Assembly (NCBI GenBank): GCA_905214955.1
Contig: CAJMON010000004.1
Coordinates: 1 to 64,000, forward strand
Source: an uncultured bacterium
Lineage (GTDB): Bacteria > Bacillota > Clostridia > Lachnospirales > Lachnospiraceae
DNA: 64,000 nucleotides
Direction of reading: 5' to 3'
Shown piece after piece: positions 23,949 to 32,623 of the stretch. A model generated the notes under the pieces. The model saw only the letters and a program-made list of their open reading frames with translations, was not told the origin of the DNA and did no database searches. How positions within the stretch are numbered: position 1 is the stretch's first letter; each line of letters opens with the position of its first letter. A program made the translations under genes and the position numbers.

Positions 23949-26243
23949 CTACTTCACTGCGATTTTTTTCAGCTTTCTCCAGATTTGTCTTAAGAATCCG
24001 GTAAGTCCCATGAGCCGCTTCTGGTCCTCGATGGTCCATTTCTGGGCAGCGCACTGCTTCTTCAGCTTTTTCAGCTCTTCTTTCTGCGTTTTGATGAGCT
24101 TTTCCTGGTGTTCCAGTTCTTTTTTCTGGTCACCCAGTTTTTCTTTCTGGCGGCTGATCTGTTCCTGGGCAATTTTCCGCTGAGTATAAAGATCTCTTAA
24201 TTCATCGTGTACTTCCTTATGTGCCCGGTCTGCCACCCGCCTTCTCATCTCCCGCAGATGAAATACCAGCAGCAGATAGAAATCCCTTTCTTCTGGTTTT
24301 AAAGTTCCCACATAGTCCAGGACTGCTTCTTCCTTGATCTCTCCCAGATCTGTAGCTGCAGAATCACACAGCACAGACAGCTGTTTCATGAGTGCTGCAT
24401 AAAATCCGGAATACATCTGCAGATGATGCTCTTCGATAAACCGGTGCATTTCCATGACGGTCACAAATTTTCCATAGGTATTTCGGAAGCCTTTGGCTTC
24501 TGTCATAATGGAGCCGCCCCGGACACGTCTTTTATAAAAATCCCGGTCTAACAGTCTGGTACGTTTTGCCAGAGAAATGCACTGCATGGTAAACAAATTA
24601 TCCTCATGGAGGATTCCCTCATAAAAGCGGATCTGATGTTCTTCCAAAAATTCTCTTCGAAGAATCTGCAGGCAGGCAGAAGGTTTGAAATCATGGTTCT
24701 GCATCAGCTGTACAAACAGCTCCCTGCCTGTTAAAGTCTCCGGATAAAATCCATTTCTTCGGTAGTAACCGGAATAGTTGCTGTTTTCCTCTTCTACTTC
24801 TTTCGTATCAAAGAAAACAGAAGCATTATAAAACATCTCATCCAGCTCGTAATACTTTGCATACAGATACAATGTTTTCAGTGCTGTCAGATCCAGATAA
24901 TCATCGCTGTCCAAAAACAGAATGTATTCTCCCGAAGCTTCTTTCATACCTAAGTTTCTGGCAGAAGACAGACCGCCGTTTGGCTTATCCACAACTTTGA
25001 TTCTGGAATCCTGTTTCTCCAGCTCCCTTAAAATCCTGGGAGATTCATCTGTAGAACCATCGTTTACACAGATAATCTCAATATTTTTCAGAGTCTGGTT
25101 CCGTACCGATTCCACACACTCTTCCAGATATTCCTGCACATTATACACCGGAATAATTACAGAAATTTTTGGCGTTCCCTCCAGAGAAATCTCTTTGAAG
25201 AAATCCAGATTTTCTGCCATTCCCCGTTTCAGATGCCAGATTTCCCGCTCCATTGCCTGCATCTGTTCGTAGACAGCCACTTCCGGCTGTTCCTTCAGGA
25301 TTGCCTGCATCTGTTCATAATAATTTTTCATGTAAAAATATCCGGCGCTGTGGCCTGTGATATGAAGCTTTTCAAATCCCTCTTCTCTCAGGATGCGGTA
25401 AATGGCGCTATAACCCTTTCCACTTTTAGCTGTGTTCAGATTATACAGGCAGCCTCCCAGGCAGAAATTGGCAAAACTTTTTTCTATACTGGAAAAGATT
25501 TTCGCCTTTTCAAGCCCTTCCTGAAGTTTTAACATTGCATAGTAAAAATCCAGAGGCTCATTGTGTTTCATGGCCTGCAGGCTGGTTCCGTGCCCTCTCC
25601 GGTAATTCACCAGCCGTTCTTCCGTCGTAGTGATCCGTTCTGCCAGGGCAAGGGCCATATTGCAGAAGTACAGATCATTGGCTCTGTGGATGTCCTGGAA
25701 CTTTAGCTGTTTTTCTTCCACAAAGGTCCGCTCAAACATTTTGTTCCAGGGTGCGGAAGTGGTAAAGTTGAAAATCTTCTCCGGCATATCCTTTCTGGAA
25801 AACGGGCGTACTCCCGGAAGGTCATTTCTTTTTAAGAAATAATCCACGTTCAGATATTCTTTGGTATTTTCATCATAAATCTGTCCGTCACAGACACAGA
25901 TCTGGGCCTTGTCTTCTTTGCATTTCTGATACATGGTTTCCAGCATCCGCCTGTGGAAAAAGTCATCCGCATCCAGGAAAATCAGATATTCCCCTTCTGC
26001 CACACTCATTCCAAAATTTCTTGCAGCTCCTGCGTACTGATTTTTCTGCTTTAAGATCTGCAGTCTGTCATCCTTTTTACAGAGTTCTTCCAGGACCTGT
26101 ACCGTTCCGTCTGTAGAACCATCATCCACACAGATAACCTGAACTTCTCTTAAAGACTGGTCAAGAATGCTTTCCACACACTGACGGATATACGCTTCAC
26201 CGTTATAAACCGGCACAATTACTGAAACCTTTACTTCCTTCAT
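23949..26243 (-). CDS. tandem GT2 glycosyltransferase with C-terminal coiled coil
   Basis: 764 residues with two complete GT-A domains. The first begins VSVIVPVYNGEAYI, with DDGSTDGT near 35 and FLDADDF near 88. The second begins about residue 350 with ISVIIPVYNVQEYL, NDGSTDESP, and FLDSDDYLD. A Lys/Glu/Gln-rich coiled coil (about 680-740) and a basic tail follow. Two active sites suggest alternating sugar addition by one polypeptide. The ATG at 26243 has GGAGGAAC upstream; a longer frame to 26510 has no GT homology and overlaps the DUF2142 gene, so it is discarded. Confidence 0.85.
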   Translation of the reverse strand: MKEVKVSVIVPVYNGEAYIRQCVESILDQSLREVQVICVDDGSTDGTVQVLEELCKKDDRLQILKQKNQYAGAARNFGMSVAEGEYLIFLDADDFFHRRMLETMYQKCKEDKAQICVCDGQIYDENTKEYLNVDYFLKRNDLPGVRPFSRKDMPEKIFNFTTSAPWNKMFERTFVEEKQLKFQDIHRANDLYFCNMALALAERITTTEERLVNYRRGHGTSLQAMKHNEPLDFYYAMLKLQEGLEKAKIFSSIEKSFANFCLGGCLYNLNTAKSGKGYSAIYRILREEGFEKLHITGHSAGYFYMKNYYEQMQAILKEQPEVAVYEQMQAMEREIWHLKRGMAENLDFFKEISLEGTPKISVIIPVYNVQEYLEECVESVRNQTLKNIEIICVNDGSTDESPRILRELEKQDSRIKVVDKPNGGLSSARNLGMKEASGEYILFLDSDDYLDLTALKTLYLYAKYYELDEMFYNASVFFDTKEVEEENSNYSGYYRRNGFYPETLTGRELFVQLMQNHDFKPSACLQILRREFLEEHQIRFYEGILHEDNLFTMQCISLAKRTRLLDRDFYKRRVRGGSIMTEAKGFRNTYGKFVTVMEMHRFIEEHHLQMYSGFYAALMKQLSVLCDSAATDLGEIKEEAVLDYVGTLKPEERDFYLLLVFHLREMRRRVADRAHKEVHDELRDLYTQRKIAQEQISRQKEKLGDQKKELEHQEKLIKTQKEELKKLKKQCAAQKWTIEDQKRLMGLTGFLRQIWRKLKKIAVK

Positions 26244-26257
26244 CAAATGTTCCTCCC

Positions 26258-28153
26258 TTAAAAGCACCAGCCCTGAAGCATATTCCAGTAAATACCGGCA
26301 AACAGCAGTAATACAGGTGTGCCAAGAATAATTTTGTGATACAGCTCTTTCCCTATGTTGATCCCAATTCTGGAATTGCTGCAGATATACAGCAGCGGCA
26401 GAAATAAAGGATAAAAGTAACGGCCCTGAACTCCGGAGATGCTCTCCGCCCCAACTGCAGTGGCTGCCAGGTACATGGAAGTAGCGATCAGCACAGCCAC
26501 ACAGGCACACAGAAGAAATAATCCATATTTATACCGTCTTTTTAATACAAATGCCTCTCTTTTCTGATGGCCCAGCATCACAACCAGAAACCATGCCACA
26601 GTAATAAAGGAAAAACCGCTTTCTAGCTCCTGCAGTCTCCCAAAATTTGCCAATCCTGCATGGCCTGTGATCAGTTCCCCGGACATCTGCAAAAGATCCT
26701 TAAACAGCATCTTCAGATAGGATGGAAGATGCCGGAATACAGTCTGCATCTGAAGTACCTGATCTGATCCCTGAATTCTTCCATCTGTCAGCTGTCCAGT
26801 TGCATTCTGCAGAGTAGCTATCATTACCGGGATGATAAATCCACACATGGCAGCAAGAAAAACCGCCACAATGGCTCCCCATAAGATACGGTAAAGCCAG
26901 ATGGATGGGAATTTTTCTTTTGGAATAATCAGACACATCAGCACCAGTGGAATGTAGACTGCTTTTGCCAGAGCTCCCACGGTAATGGCCAGGATGCTTC
27001 CCGCAATCCACCAGAACTGATTCCTTCCTTTTTCTTCCGTCATCACTTTCAGCCACATGGCTGTTCCCAGAAAGATAAATCCATTTACCGCCACATCATA
27101 CGTATAGGTACTGGCTACAAACATCTGTGTCGGCACCAGTGCCAGCGCTGCGGTTTCCCACTTTTTCCTTGGAATAATCCGCACGGTCTGATACATGAGA
27201 AACGCATAAGTCAAAAGATTTGCCAGTTTTCCTGCCATGTAAAGAAGAGAAAAACGAAGCCCCAGCTTTCTTGCCAGAAAAATCGCTGCAGCCTGAATCA
27301 GATAAGCCGTTTTACTTATGGAAACCGTTGTTTCTTTGGGAGACTCTTCTATTATCTGGTGCTGTTCGTCCAGATAGTTCTCCACCATTCTTTTTTCTTC
27401 GATGGTATTATAATAATTTTCCGGTATCCGGTCTGCCAAAAGCAGATAGGAATTGGATCTCTGAATAGAATTCTGGTAGGAGAGATTGTACGCTTCCTTG
27501 AAATGTACCTGCTCATCCCAGCCGTTTTCATTGACTCCCTGGCAGGAAATAATGAAAATTCCCATACACAGCACTGCTGCTGCCACAAATTGCTCTGGTT
27601 TTTCCCGGAAATTCTTTTTTCCATTCTTCAAAAAGAGCAAAAACAGAACAAGCATGGAAAAAAATACCATCCGGTAACCGCTCATCTGAAACTGATTTAA
27701 CATGCGAAAACCTGTGATCGCCACCGGAGCACCTTCCGTGTAAGTAATCCGGATACTTGATACTTTTTTCCCTACCGCTGTAATCCCTGTGCCAAACTCT
27801 TCGTAACACAGGTCTATCAGCCTTTCTTCTTCCTCTACACCAAAGGCATTGATGTAGCTCACATTCATAAAATACTTCTGTTCATTCTCACAATCCAGAT
27901 AGATCTGAAATTTTTTAATATAAACCGGTTCCTGAAAAGTAATGAGCGCCGCTGTGGTCTGATTTGTGTAAGTCATTCCAAGCGTTTCGGAACTGCTTTT
28001 CATTCCAGGCGCGACACCGGTCACATCAAAGGAAACATCCTGGCTGTCCATGCACAGCAGCGGATGAAAGTTATACACAAACACTTCCAGAAAAACCGCT
28101 ATGAGAACCGCTGCCAGAACATAGAGCATATACTTCTTGTTCATCTTTTTCAT
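26258..28153 (-). CDS. DUF2142-family membrane protein (putative GT-C glycosyltransferase)
   Basis: 631 residues. One N-terminal helix, an extracellular beta-rich segment (about 35-150), then about ten helices. The NENGWDEQVHFKEAYNLS segment near 215 carries a conserved Asp-Glu and His in the first loop, as expected for DUF2142/GT39-like enzymes, and the SGVQGRYFYPLFLPL motif near 575 is typical of DUF2142. Such proteins are thought to transfer sugars from lipid-linked donors outside the membrane. It lies two bases after the flippase-like gene, which fits that model. Substrate unknown. Confidence 0.8.
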   Translation of the reverse strand: MKKMNKKYMLYVLAAVLIAVFLEVFVYNFHPLLCMDSQDVSFDVTGVAPGMKSSSETLGMTYTNQTTAALITFQEPVYIKKFQIYLDCENEQKYFMNVSYINAFGVEEEERLIDLCYEEFGTGITAVGKKVSSIRITYTEGAPVAITGFRMLNQFQMSGYRMVFFSMLVLFLLFLKNGKKNFREKPEQFVAAAVLCMGIFIISCQGVNENGWDEQVHFKEAYNLSYQNSIQRSNSYLLLADRIPENYYNTIEEKRMVENYLDEQHQIIEESPKETTVSISKTAYLIQAAAIFLARKLGLRFSLLYMAGKLANLLTYAFLMYQTVRIIPRKKWETAALALVPTQMFVASTYTYDVAVNGFIFLGTAMWLKVMTEEKGRNQFWWIAGSILAITVGALAKAVYIPLVLMCLIIPKEKFPSIWLYRILWGAIVAVFLAAMCGFIIPVMIATLQNATGQLTDGRIQGSDQVLQMQTVFRHLPSYLKMLFKDLLQMSGELITGHAGLANFGRLQELESGFSFITVAWFLVVMLGHQKREAFVLKRRYKYGLFLLCACVAVLIATSMYLAATAVGAESISGVQGRYFYPLFLPLLYICSNSRIGINIGKELYHKIILGTPVLLLFAGIYWNMLQGWCF

Positions 28154-28155
28154 GC

Positions 28156-29148
28156 TTATTTTTTCTTCTTTAATACCGTCTGGTTTACAATAAACGCAAT
28201 ACCGATGAGTGCCAGCTCAGATACGGTCATCCAGAGTCTGGAAACGATGGAAATGATCACAGCATATTCTTCCGGCATCACCAGGGTCAGTCCCAGCACC
28301 AGGATGCCTTCCCGCACGCCAAGTCCGGAAGGAGCAAAGATAGCCAGGATGCCAATGATGCAGGAAAGTCCGAAAATTCCGGCGACATACAGCATTTCCG
28401 ATGCAGGGATGGGATAAATGGAGCATGTCAGCATGTAGAAACCGATTCCCACAATGATCCAGTTGCAGATGAATAACAGAACTACTTTCAGCATCTGAGG
28501 ATAGGTAATGGGGATCACCAGGCCATCTTTCTTTGTGATCTTTTCCACAATGCCCAGGAAAAAGTTGATGATCTTGGGGTTAATGCAGATAAAGAACAGG
28601 ATCACCAGGATAATGGCTGCCCATTTATAATCTGCCAGGAGCTCATTTGGAAAAAACAGCAGAGATATCAAGAAAAGGAAAGCTGCTCCCAAAAGGGTAC
28701 ATACATTTTCCAGAAGGAAACAGATGGTAACTTTCCGGATAGGCACACCTTTTTCCTCATAGGCCGGTACACGGGCCAGCAGCATAAAAACTTTTCCAGG
28801 AATGTATTTTCCAAGGATGGAATACAGATACGCCGTCACTGCCTGGACATAGCCGATGGCTGCCTGATTTAACTTGGTCATATAATGCCACAGGGATGCC
28901 AGGGTAATCTTATACAGGAAATAAAACAGCACAGCCGCTGCAAACACGCCCCAGTTAATCTTCACGTCCAGATTTTTGTAGGTATCAAAGTTGTTGTAGA
29001 AATATCTTCCAAGGAAAACCGCTACCAGAATCAGGAAAATATATTTGACCCATTTCATGAGTTTTTTCTTTTTGCTGTTTTCTGGTTTGTTTGTATTTTT
29101 CAGCAGTTCTTCTTTGGAAAGCTCTTTGTTTTCTGATGTATCGTTCAT
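28156..29148 (-). CDS. flippase-like membrane protein (LPG_synthase_TM / UPF0104)
   Basis: 330 residues. A charged Lys/Glu N-terminal tail (1-32) is followed by eight or so helices. The family resembles the membrane half of MprF and AglD, with the typical QAVTAYLYSILGKYIPGKVF segment near 100, a conserved Y-x-G-K-x-x-P-G-K pattern, and the FAPSGLGVREGILVLGL motif near 270. These proteins are proposed to flip lipids or to affect lipid-linked sugars. It stands between the pyruvyltransferase fusion and the DUF2142 gene. Confidence 0.82.
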   Translation of the reverse strand: MNDTSENKELSKEELLKNTNKPENSKKKKLMKWVKYIFLILVAVFLGRYFYNNFDTYKNLDVKINWGVFAAAVLFYFLYKITLASLWHYMTKLNQAAIGYVQAVTAYLYSILGKYIPGKVFMLLARVPAYEEKGVPIRKVTICFLLENVCTLLGAAFLFLISLLFFPNELLADYKWAAIILVILFFICINPKIINFFLGIVEKITKKDGLVIPITYPQMLKVVLLFICNWIIVGIGFYMLTCSIYPIPASEMLYVAGIFGLSCIIGILAIFAPSGLGVREGILVLGLTLVMPEEYAVIISIVSRLWMTVSELALIGIAFIVNQTVLKKKK

Positions 29149-29174
29149 ATTTTCCCCTTATCTCTTTATGCCAG

Positions 29175-29211
29175 ATATCCGCAGACTGCCACATTTGCAG
29201 CCTGCGGATAT
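29175..29211 (-). other. intergenic hairpin between the fusion gene and the flippase-like gene
   Basis: A perfect 10-bp outer stem, ATATCCGCAG with CTGCGGATAT, encloses an inner CTGC/GCAG stem. There is no T-run on either strand, so it is not a standard terminator. In the 69-bp gap, which has no promoter I can see, it may be an mRNA processing or stability site that sets different expression of the two flanking genes. Confidence 0.5.
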
Positions 29212-29217
29212 GCCGTC

Positions 29218-31551
29218 TTAGAAGCTTAATAACACGCGGATAAAACACATGTAATAATAAATCACCTGATATGGGATTTTCCGAAGTTTGTCATAATGTT
29301 CTTCCGAATAGGCCAGGTTCTTTCTTGCCAGATAGAATGCCAGCCGGTGGTTCCAGCTGCACTTGTCATCGTCCACCAGTTTTACCTTCCGGCCCTGTTT
29401 TGCATAATAGGCTTCTTTTGCCGGAGCGCAGGTAAACTTAAATACCAGGGCACGCTTCTGGCTGCGCACCATATCCCGGTCACTGATGTGGAAATCCACG
29501 ATCACACCGGCATTGACTGCCGCATCGTAGAATTCTTTTGCCTTTTCATTGCGGATCACACAACTGGTGTGCTTGATGGGATTTCCTTTCATCTCGGAAA
29601 GCCAGATGTCTCCAAAGCTGATATCCGCTGCCTGGGCAAAATGATCCTGGCAGGTCATGCATCCGCCTTTTTCAAAGAAATAGGCGTTTTTGTAGGCGCA
29701 GATGGTCTTGGTATAGGAGAATGTCTTCTCAGAACCATCCTCATAAACGACCGCGGACTGACCTCTCCAGTGTCCTCTGCGGTAATACAGACGTTTCGCA
29801 TGATCCAGTGTCACATGGGACTGCTCTAAAGAAAGCAGAGTGGCTTTTTCGGAATGATTGCCGCTGCAGTAAAGGCCTAGTTTTAAGACAATCTTGTCTC
29901 TCAACACTTTGTCTTTTTTCATCAGGGCATCCAGTCCACGGAGAACGCAGGGTGTCATGACCACTGCTACTTTTCCTGGGAATTCTCTTACCATATCCAC
30001 ATGCTTTAACAGGGGCATACTCATGTAAATGCTGGAAGAAGCATCCCGCAGCTCTTCTTCTGTAGTGGCAATAAACGTATCATACCCCAGCTGTCCGTCC
30101 ACAATCTTGGTTCTGCTGACCCAGGCACCGTCAATCTTTCCGGTGCGCAGAAGGTAACACAGGAAGGCTGTGATCATTCCGCCGGAAGCTGCATTTTCCC
30201 GGATGGTCTCGTCTGCCGCGTAGCCTTTTCTGCAGGCCACATGTTTTCCAAGGTATTTATCCGGATCTTTATAGTTTAAAATTTTCTTTTTTTTGGGAGG
30301 TTCTCCAACAATCTGGTCAATGATCTTTCCAGCGTACTCAATGTTCTTTCTGGAGCTTGCCATAACAGAGTCATAATTTTTCTCAATGCAGCGGCGGATC
30401 TCATCCTCACTGGCTACGAATTTTTCAAATTCCTGGTTTAAGGAATCTGCTGTCAGATTGGAAAAGTCAATGGCGTACTGGCCCAGTTCAAAGAAATCCA
30501 GCACTTCCTGATATTTGTGGCTCCAGCCAACTAAGAGTACCGGCACTCTCTGCTCTAAGGCACCGATCATGGCATGGAAACGGGATGCCACCAGGAACCG
30601 GCATTTCCCAAGGTAGGCACGGATCTCTTCCGCATCCATTTCCTTGTGGTACCAGCGGACCATATCTTTGTTTTTCACGCCTTCGTACACCGCATCGCAG
30701 ATCAGAAGGTCGTTGTTTCTTGGCTTCTGGCTGTTGATTCTGGCGCCGTTGGCAATGATCAGCACCGGATAGCCTGCCTGATTTAATTTTTCAATGAAAT
30801 CAATCATGATGCCCTTGTAGTCGATGCCAAGTTTTTTGCACTTTTTCTCTACTACGGAGCTGATGGATAAGCCCACCACATTTTCATTGTAAAAATCATC
30901 CTCTGCACAGACTTCATCTACCATGGCATTGGCTGCCAGATCATCTGCCATGGTAAAGGCACCATCCGCACACAGCTTTACGTTTTTTTCGATTCCAATG
31001 GATTTTAAGTTCTCCAGGGTGCCTTTTCCTCTGGCACAGATCAGCTTCATCTTGGGAAGAATCCATTTTGCCAGGAAACGGTTGATGGGAGAATGGAAGG
31101 TTCCCATAGCCTGGGAATATTTTAATACCGGCACGCCCATGAGCATGGGAACGGCTGCACAGACAAAGGCATAGGTGTTCATCACCGCGCCGCGGCTGTC
31201 CACAAAGGAAATGCCTGCTTCATCCAGTACCGCATCTGTCTGGGAATAAGCCTTTAAAATCTTATTTTTCAGAAGCAGCTTTTTGATGGGCGGGCACCAC
31301 TTGAATGCCTTATACAGCACTGCCAGGGGAAACGCAACAAAAAGCAGTTGTTCCGGTTTGCAGGGCACAATCTTGATAAAGTCCCACGGAATCTGCTTTT
31401 TATCCTCAGAAGGGTAGACTGACATCAGATTGATGTTCAGTCTTTCCCCGTAACGTTCATGAAGTTGTCTGATCGAGCTCTGAAGCATCGCTGCCGCACC
31501 TTTGTTTCCGCTGTAGCTGGCTGCAGTGATGGCAATAACTACATCTCTCAT
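29218..31551 (-). CDS. fusion: polysaccharide pyruvyltransferase family + FrhB/FdhB-like domain
   Basis: 777 residues. Residues 1-410 are a PS_pyruv_trans (PF04230) domain, with AASYSGNKGAAAML near the start, and SRFHAMIG at 323-330 holding the family's conserved His. Residues about 435-720 are a coenzyme F420 hydrogenase/dehydrogenase beta-subunit-like domain: SGGMITAF near 456, TPCVLRGL near 534, CMTC at 631-634 and ISFGDIW near 645. It lacks the N-terminal 2x[4Fe-4S] ferredoxin present in the relative at 35554-37017. The fusion suggests that the two activities act on one substrate. Whether it truly makes a pyruvyl ketal is not known; the redox role is unexplained. Confidence 0.88.
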   Translation of the reverse strand: MRDVVIAITAASYSGNKGAAAMLQSSIRQLHERYGERLNINLMSVYPSEDKKQIPWDFIKIVPCKPEQLLFVAFPLAVLYKAFKWCPPIKKLLLKNKILKAYSQTDAVLDEAGISFVDSRGAVMNTYAFVCAAVPMLMGVPVLKYSQAMGTFHSPINRFLAKWILPKMKLICARGKGTLENLKSIGIEKNVKLCADGAFTMADDLAANAMVDEVCAEDDFYNENVVGLSISSVVEKKCKKLGIDYKGIMIDFIEKLNQAGYPVLIIANGARINSQKPRNNDLLICDAVYEGVKNKDMVRWYHKEMDAEEIRAYLGKCRFLVASRFHAMIGALEQRVPVLLVGWSHKYQEVLDFFELGQYAIDFSNLTADSLNQEFEKFVASEDEIRRCIEKNYDSVMASSRKNIEYAGKIIDQIVGEPPKKKKILNYKDPDKYLGKHVACRKGYAADETIRENAASGGMITAFLCYLLRTGKIDGAWVSRTKIVDGQLGYDTFIATTEEELRDASSSIYMSMPLLKHVDMVREFPGKVAVVMTPCVLRGLDALMKKDKVLRDKIVLKLGLYCSGNHSEKATLLSLEQSHVTLDHAKRLYYRRGHWRGQSAVVYEDGSEKTFSYTKTICAYKNAYFFEKGGCMTCQDHFAQAADISFGDIWLSEMKGNPIKHTSCVIRNEKAKEFYDAAVNAGVIVDFHISDRDMVRSQKRALVFKFTCAPAKEAYYAKQGRKVKLVDDDKCSWNHRLAFYLARKNLAYSEEHYDKLRKIPYQVIYYYMCFIRVLLSF

Positions 31552-32528
31552 GCTTTCTCCTCTGCTTTTTCTTCACGCTTTTCCAGTTCATGTTCATAAT
31601 CCAGTTTCCGTACATGGTACTGGACATCTTCCAGGATCTTCCGGTTGGCAGCAATGATATCTGCCTGGAAGCCAATGATGCAGGTCATAAAGCCCATCAT
31701 CAGAAGGGTGCTTGCAAGGATCAGGGACTGAATATGTCCTTTTCCTGCTCCCATAGCAAGGTAAACCAGGAAACGCACGCCAAGAGCCGCTCCAATGGCT
31801 CCTACGACCGCACCGATTCCAAGAAAGAATCGCAGAGGTTTGTACATCATAAAGGAACGCACAATGGTTACCATGGATCTTTTTACATAACCGAACATGC
31901 TGGAAAACAGTCTGGATTTACGCAGCTCCGGATTGGTACGGATGGGCACAGACTCCATGGCCATGCGGTTTCTTCCGGCCTGGATGATGGTCTCCAGAGT
32001 GTAGGTGTATTCGTTGGTCACATTCAGACGCATGGCAGCTTCTCTGCTGTAAGCGCGAAATCCGCTGGGTGCATCCGGGATATCGGAATGGGATGCCACG
32101 CGCACGGTCCAGCTTCCAAAGTGCTGGAGTTTTTTCTTCAGAGGGGAAAAGTGCTCGGTCTGGTCAATGGGACGCTCTCCAATGACAATGTCCGCTTTTC
32201 CATCCAGAATGGGACGAACCAGCTTTTCAATGTCTTCGCCCTTGTACTGGTCATCTGCATCAGTATTGACAATGATGTCCGCACCGTTTCGCAGACAGGC
32301 ATCCAGTCCAGCCATAAAGCCTTTTGCCAGGCCTCTGTTTTTCTTAAAGTTCACCACATAGTGGACGCCCCATTTCTTAGCCACTTCTACAGTATTGTCC
32401 TTGCTTCCGTCATTGATAATCAGATATTCAATCTCATCAATGCCGTCTATGTGCTTGGGAAGATCGTTCAGTGCGATCTCCAGCGTCTCTGCTTCATTAT
32501 AACATGGTACTTGAATAATCAGTTTCAT
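31548..32528 (-). CDS. GT2 glycosyltransferase with C-terminal membrane helices (DPM/GtrB-like)
   Basis: 326 residues: LIIQVPCYNEAETL start, INDGSKDNT near 40, VNTDADDQYKGED near 90, and DAPSGFRAYSR near 155. Two helices (about 230-290) and a charged Glu/Lys tail follow. It should load a sugar onto polyprenyl phosphate. It overlaps the fusion gene by 4 bp (ATGA). It is the first gene after a promoter and structured leader at 32551-32623, so it opens the 32.5-21.9 kb unit. Confidence 0.85.
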   Translation of the reverse strand: MKLIIQVPCYNEAETLEIALNDLPKHIDGIDEIEYLIINDGSKDNTVEVAKKWGVHYVVNFKKNRGLAKGFMAGLDACLRNGADIIVNTDADDQYKGEDIEKLVRPILDGKADIVIGERPIDQTEHFSPLKKKLQHFGSWTVRVASHSDIPDAPSGFRAYSREAAMRLNVTNEYTYTLETIIQAGRNRMAMESVPIRTNPELRKSRLFSSMFGYVKRSMVTIVRSFMMYKPLRFFLGIGAVVGAIGAALGVRFLVYLAMGAGKGHIQSLILASTLLMMGFMTCIIGFQADIIAANRKILEDVQYHVRKLDYEHELEKREEKAEEKA

Positions 32529-32550
32529 TTTGCTCTCCCGTAATATTCAG

Positions 32551-32577
32551 CCCTGTCTGGGCATAAAGCCGACAGGG
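32551..32577 (-). promoter_or_regulatory. leader hairpin in the 5' UTR of the GT2 at 31548-32528
   Basis: CCCTGTC (32551-32557) pairs with GACAGGG (32571-32577), with an inner GGC/GCC pair and a TTTAT loop. It sits between the promoter at 32595-32623 and the Shine-Dalgarno GGGAGAG. With no T-run it is not a terminator; it may protect the 5' end or modulate translation. Confidence 0.5.
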
Positions 32578-32594
32578 CGCATTTCTCGGTTCTC

Positions 32595-32623
32595 ATTTTA
32601 CTATCAAACGCTTTTAAAGTCAA
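32595..32623 (-). promoter_or_regulatory. internal sigma-A promoter of the polysaccharide locus
   Basis: -35 TTGACT (32618-32623), 17-bp spacer, -10 TAAAAT (32595-32600) on the minus strand. The -35 hexamer overlaps the stop codon of the GT-C gene ending at 32620. It gives the downstream half of the locus a transcription start independent of the amidase promoter. Confidence 0.7.

Noticed and set aside
26244..26510. N-terminal extension of the tandem GT2
   Set aside because: Overlaps the DUF2142 gene, no homology, and a strong Shine-Dalgarno site precedes the ATG at 26243.
29175..29211. Terminator
   Set aside because: Stem is good but neither strand has a T-run after it.
31590..32543. 317-codon open frame on the plus strand
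   Set aside because: It lies fully opposite a clear GT2 gene with all motifs, has no family features and no Shine-Dalgarno site; a shadow of the real gene's codon bias.
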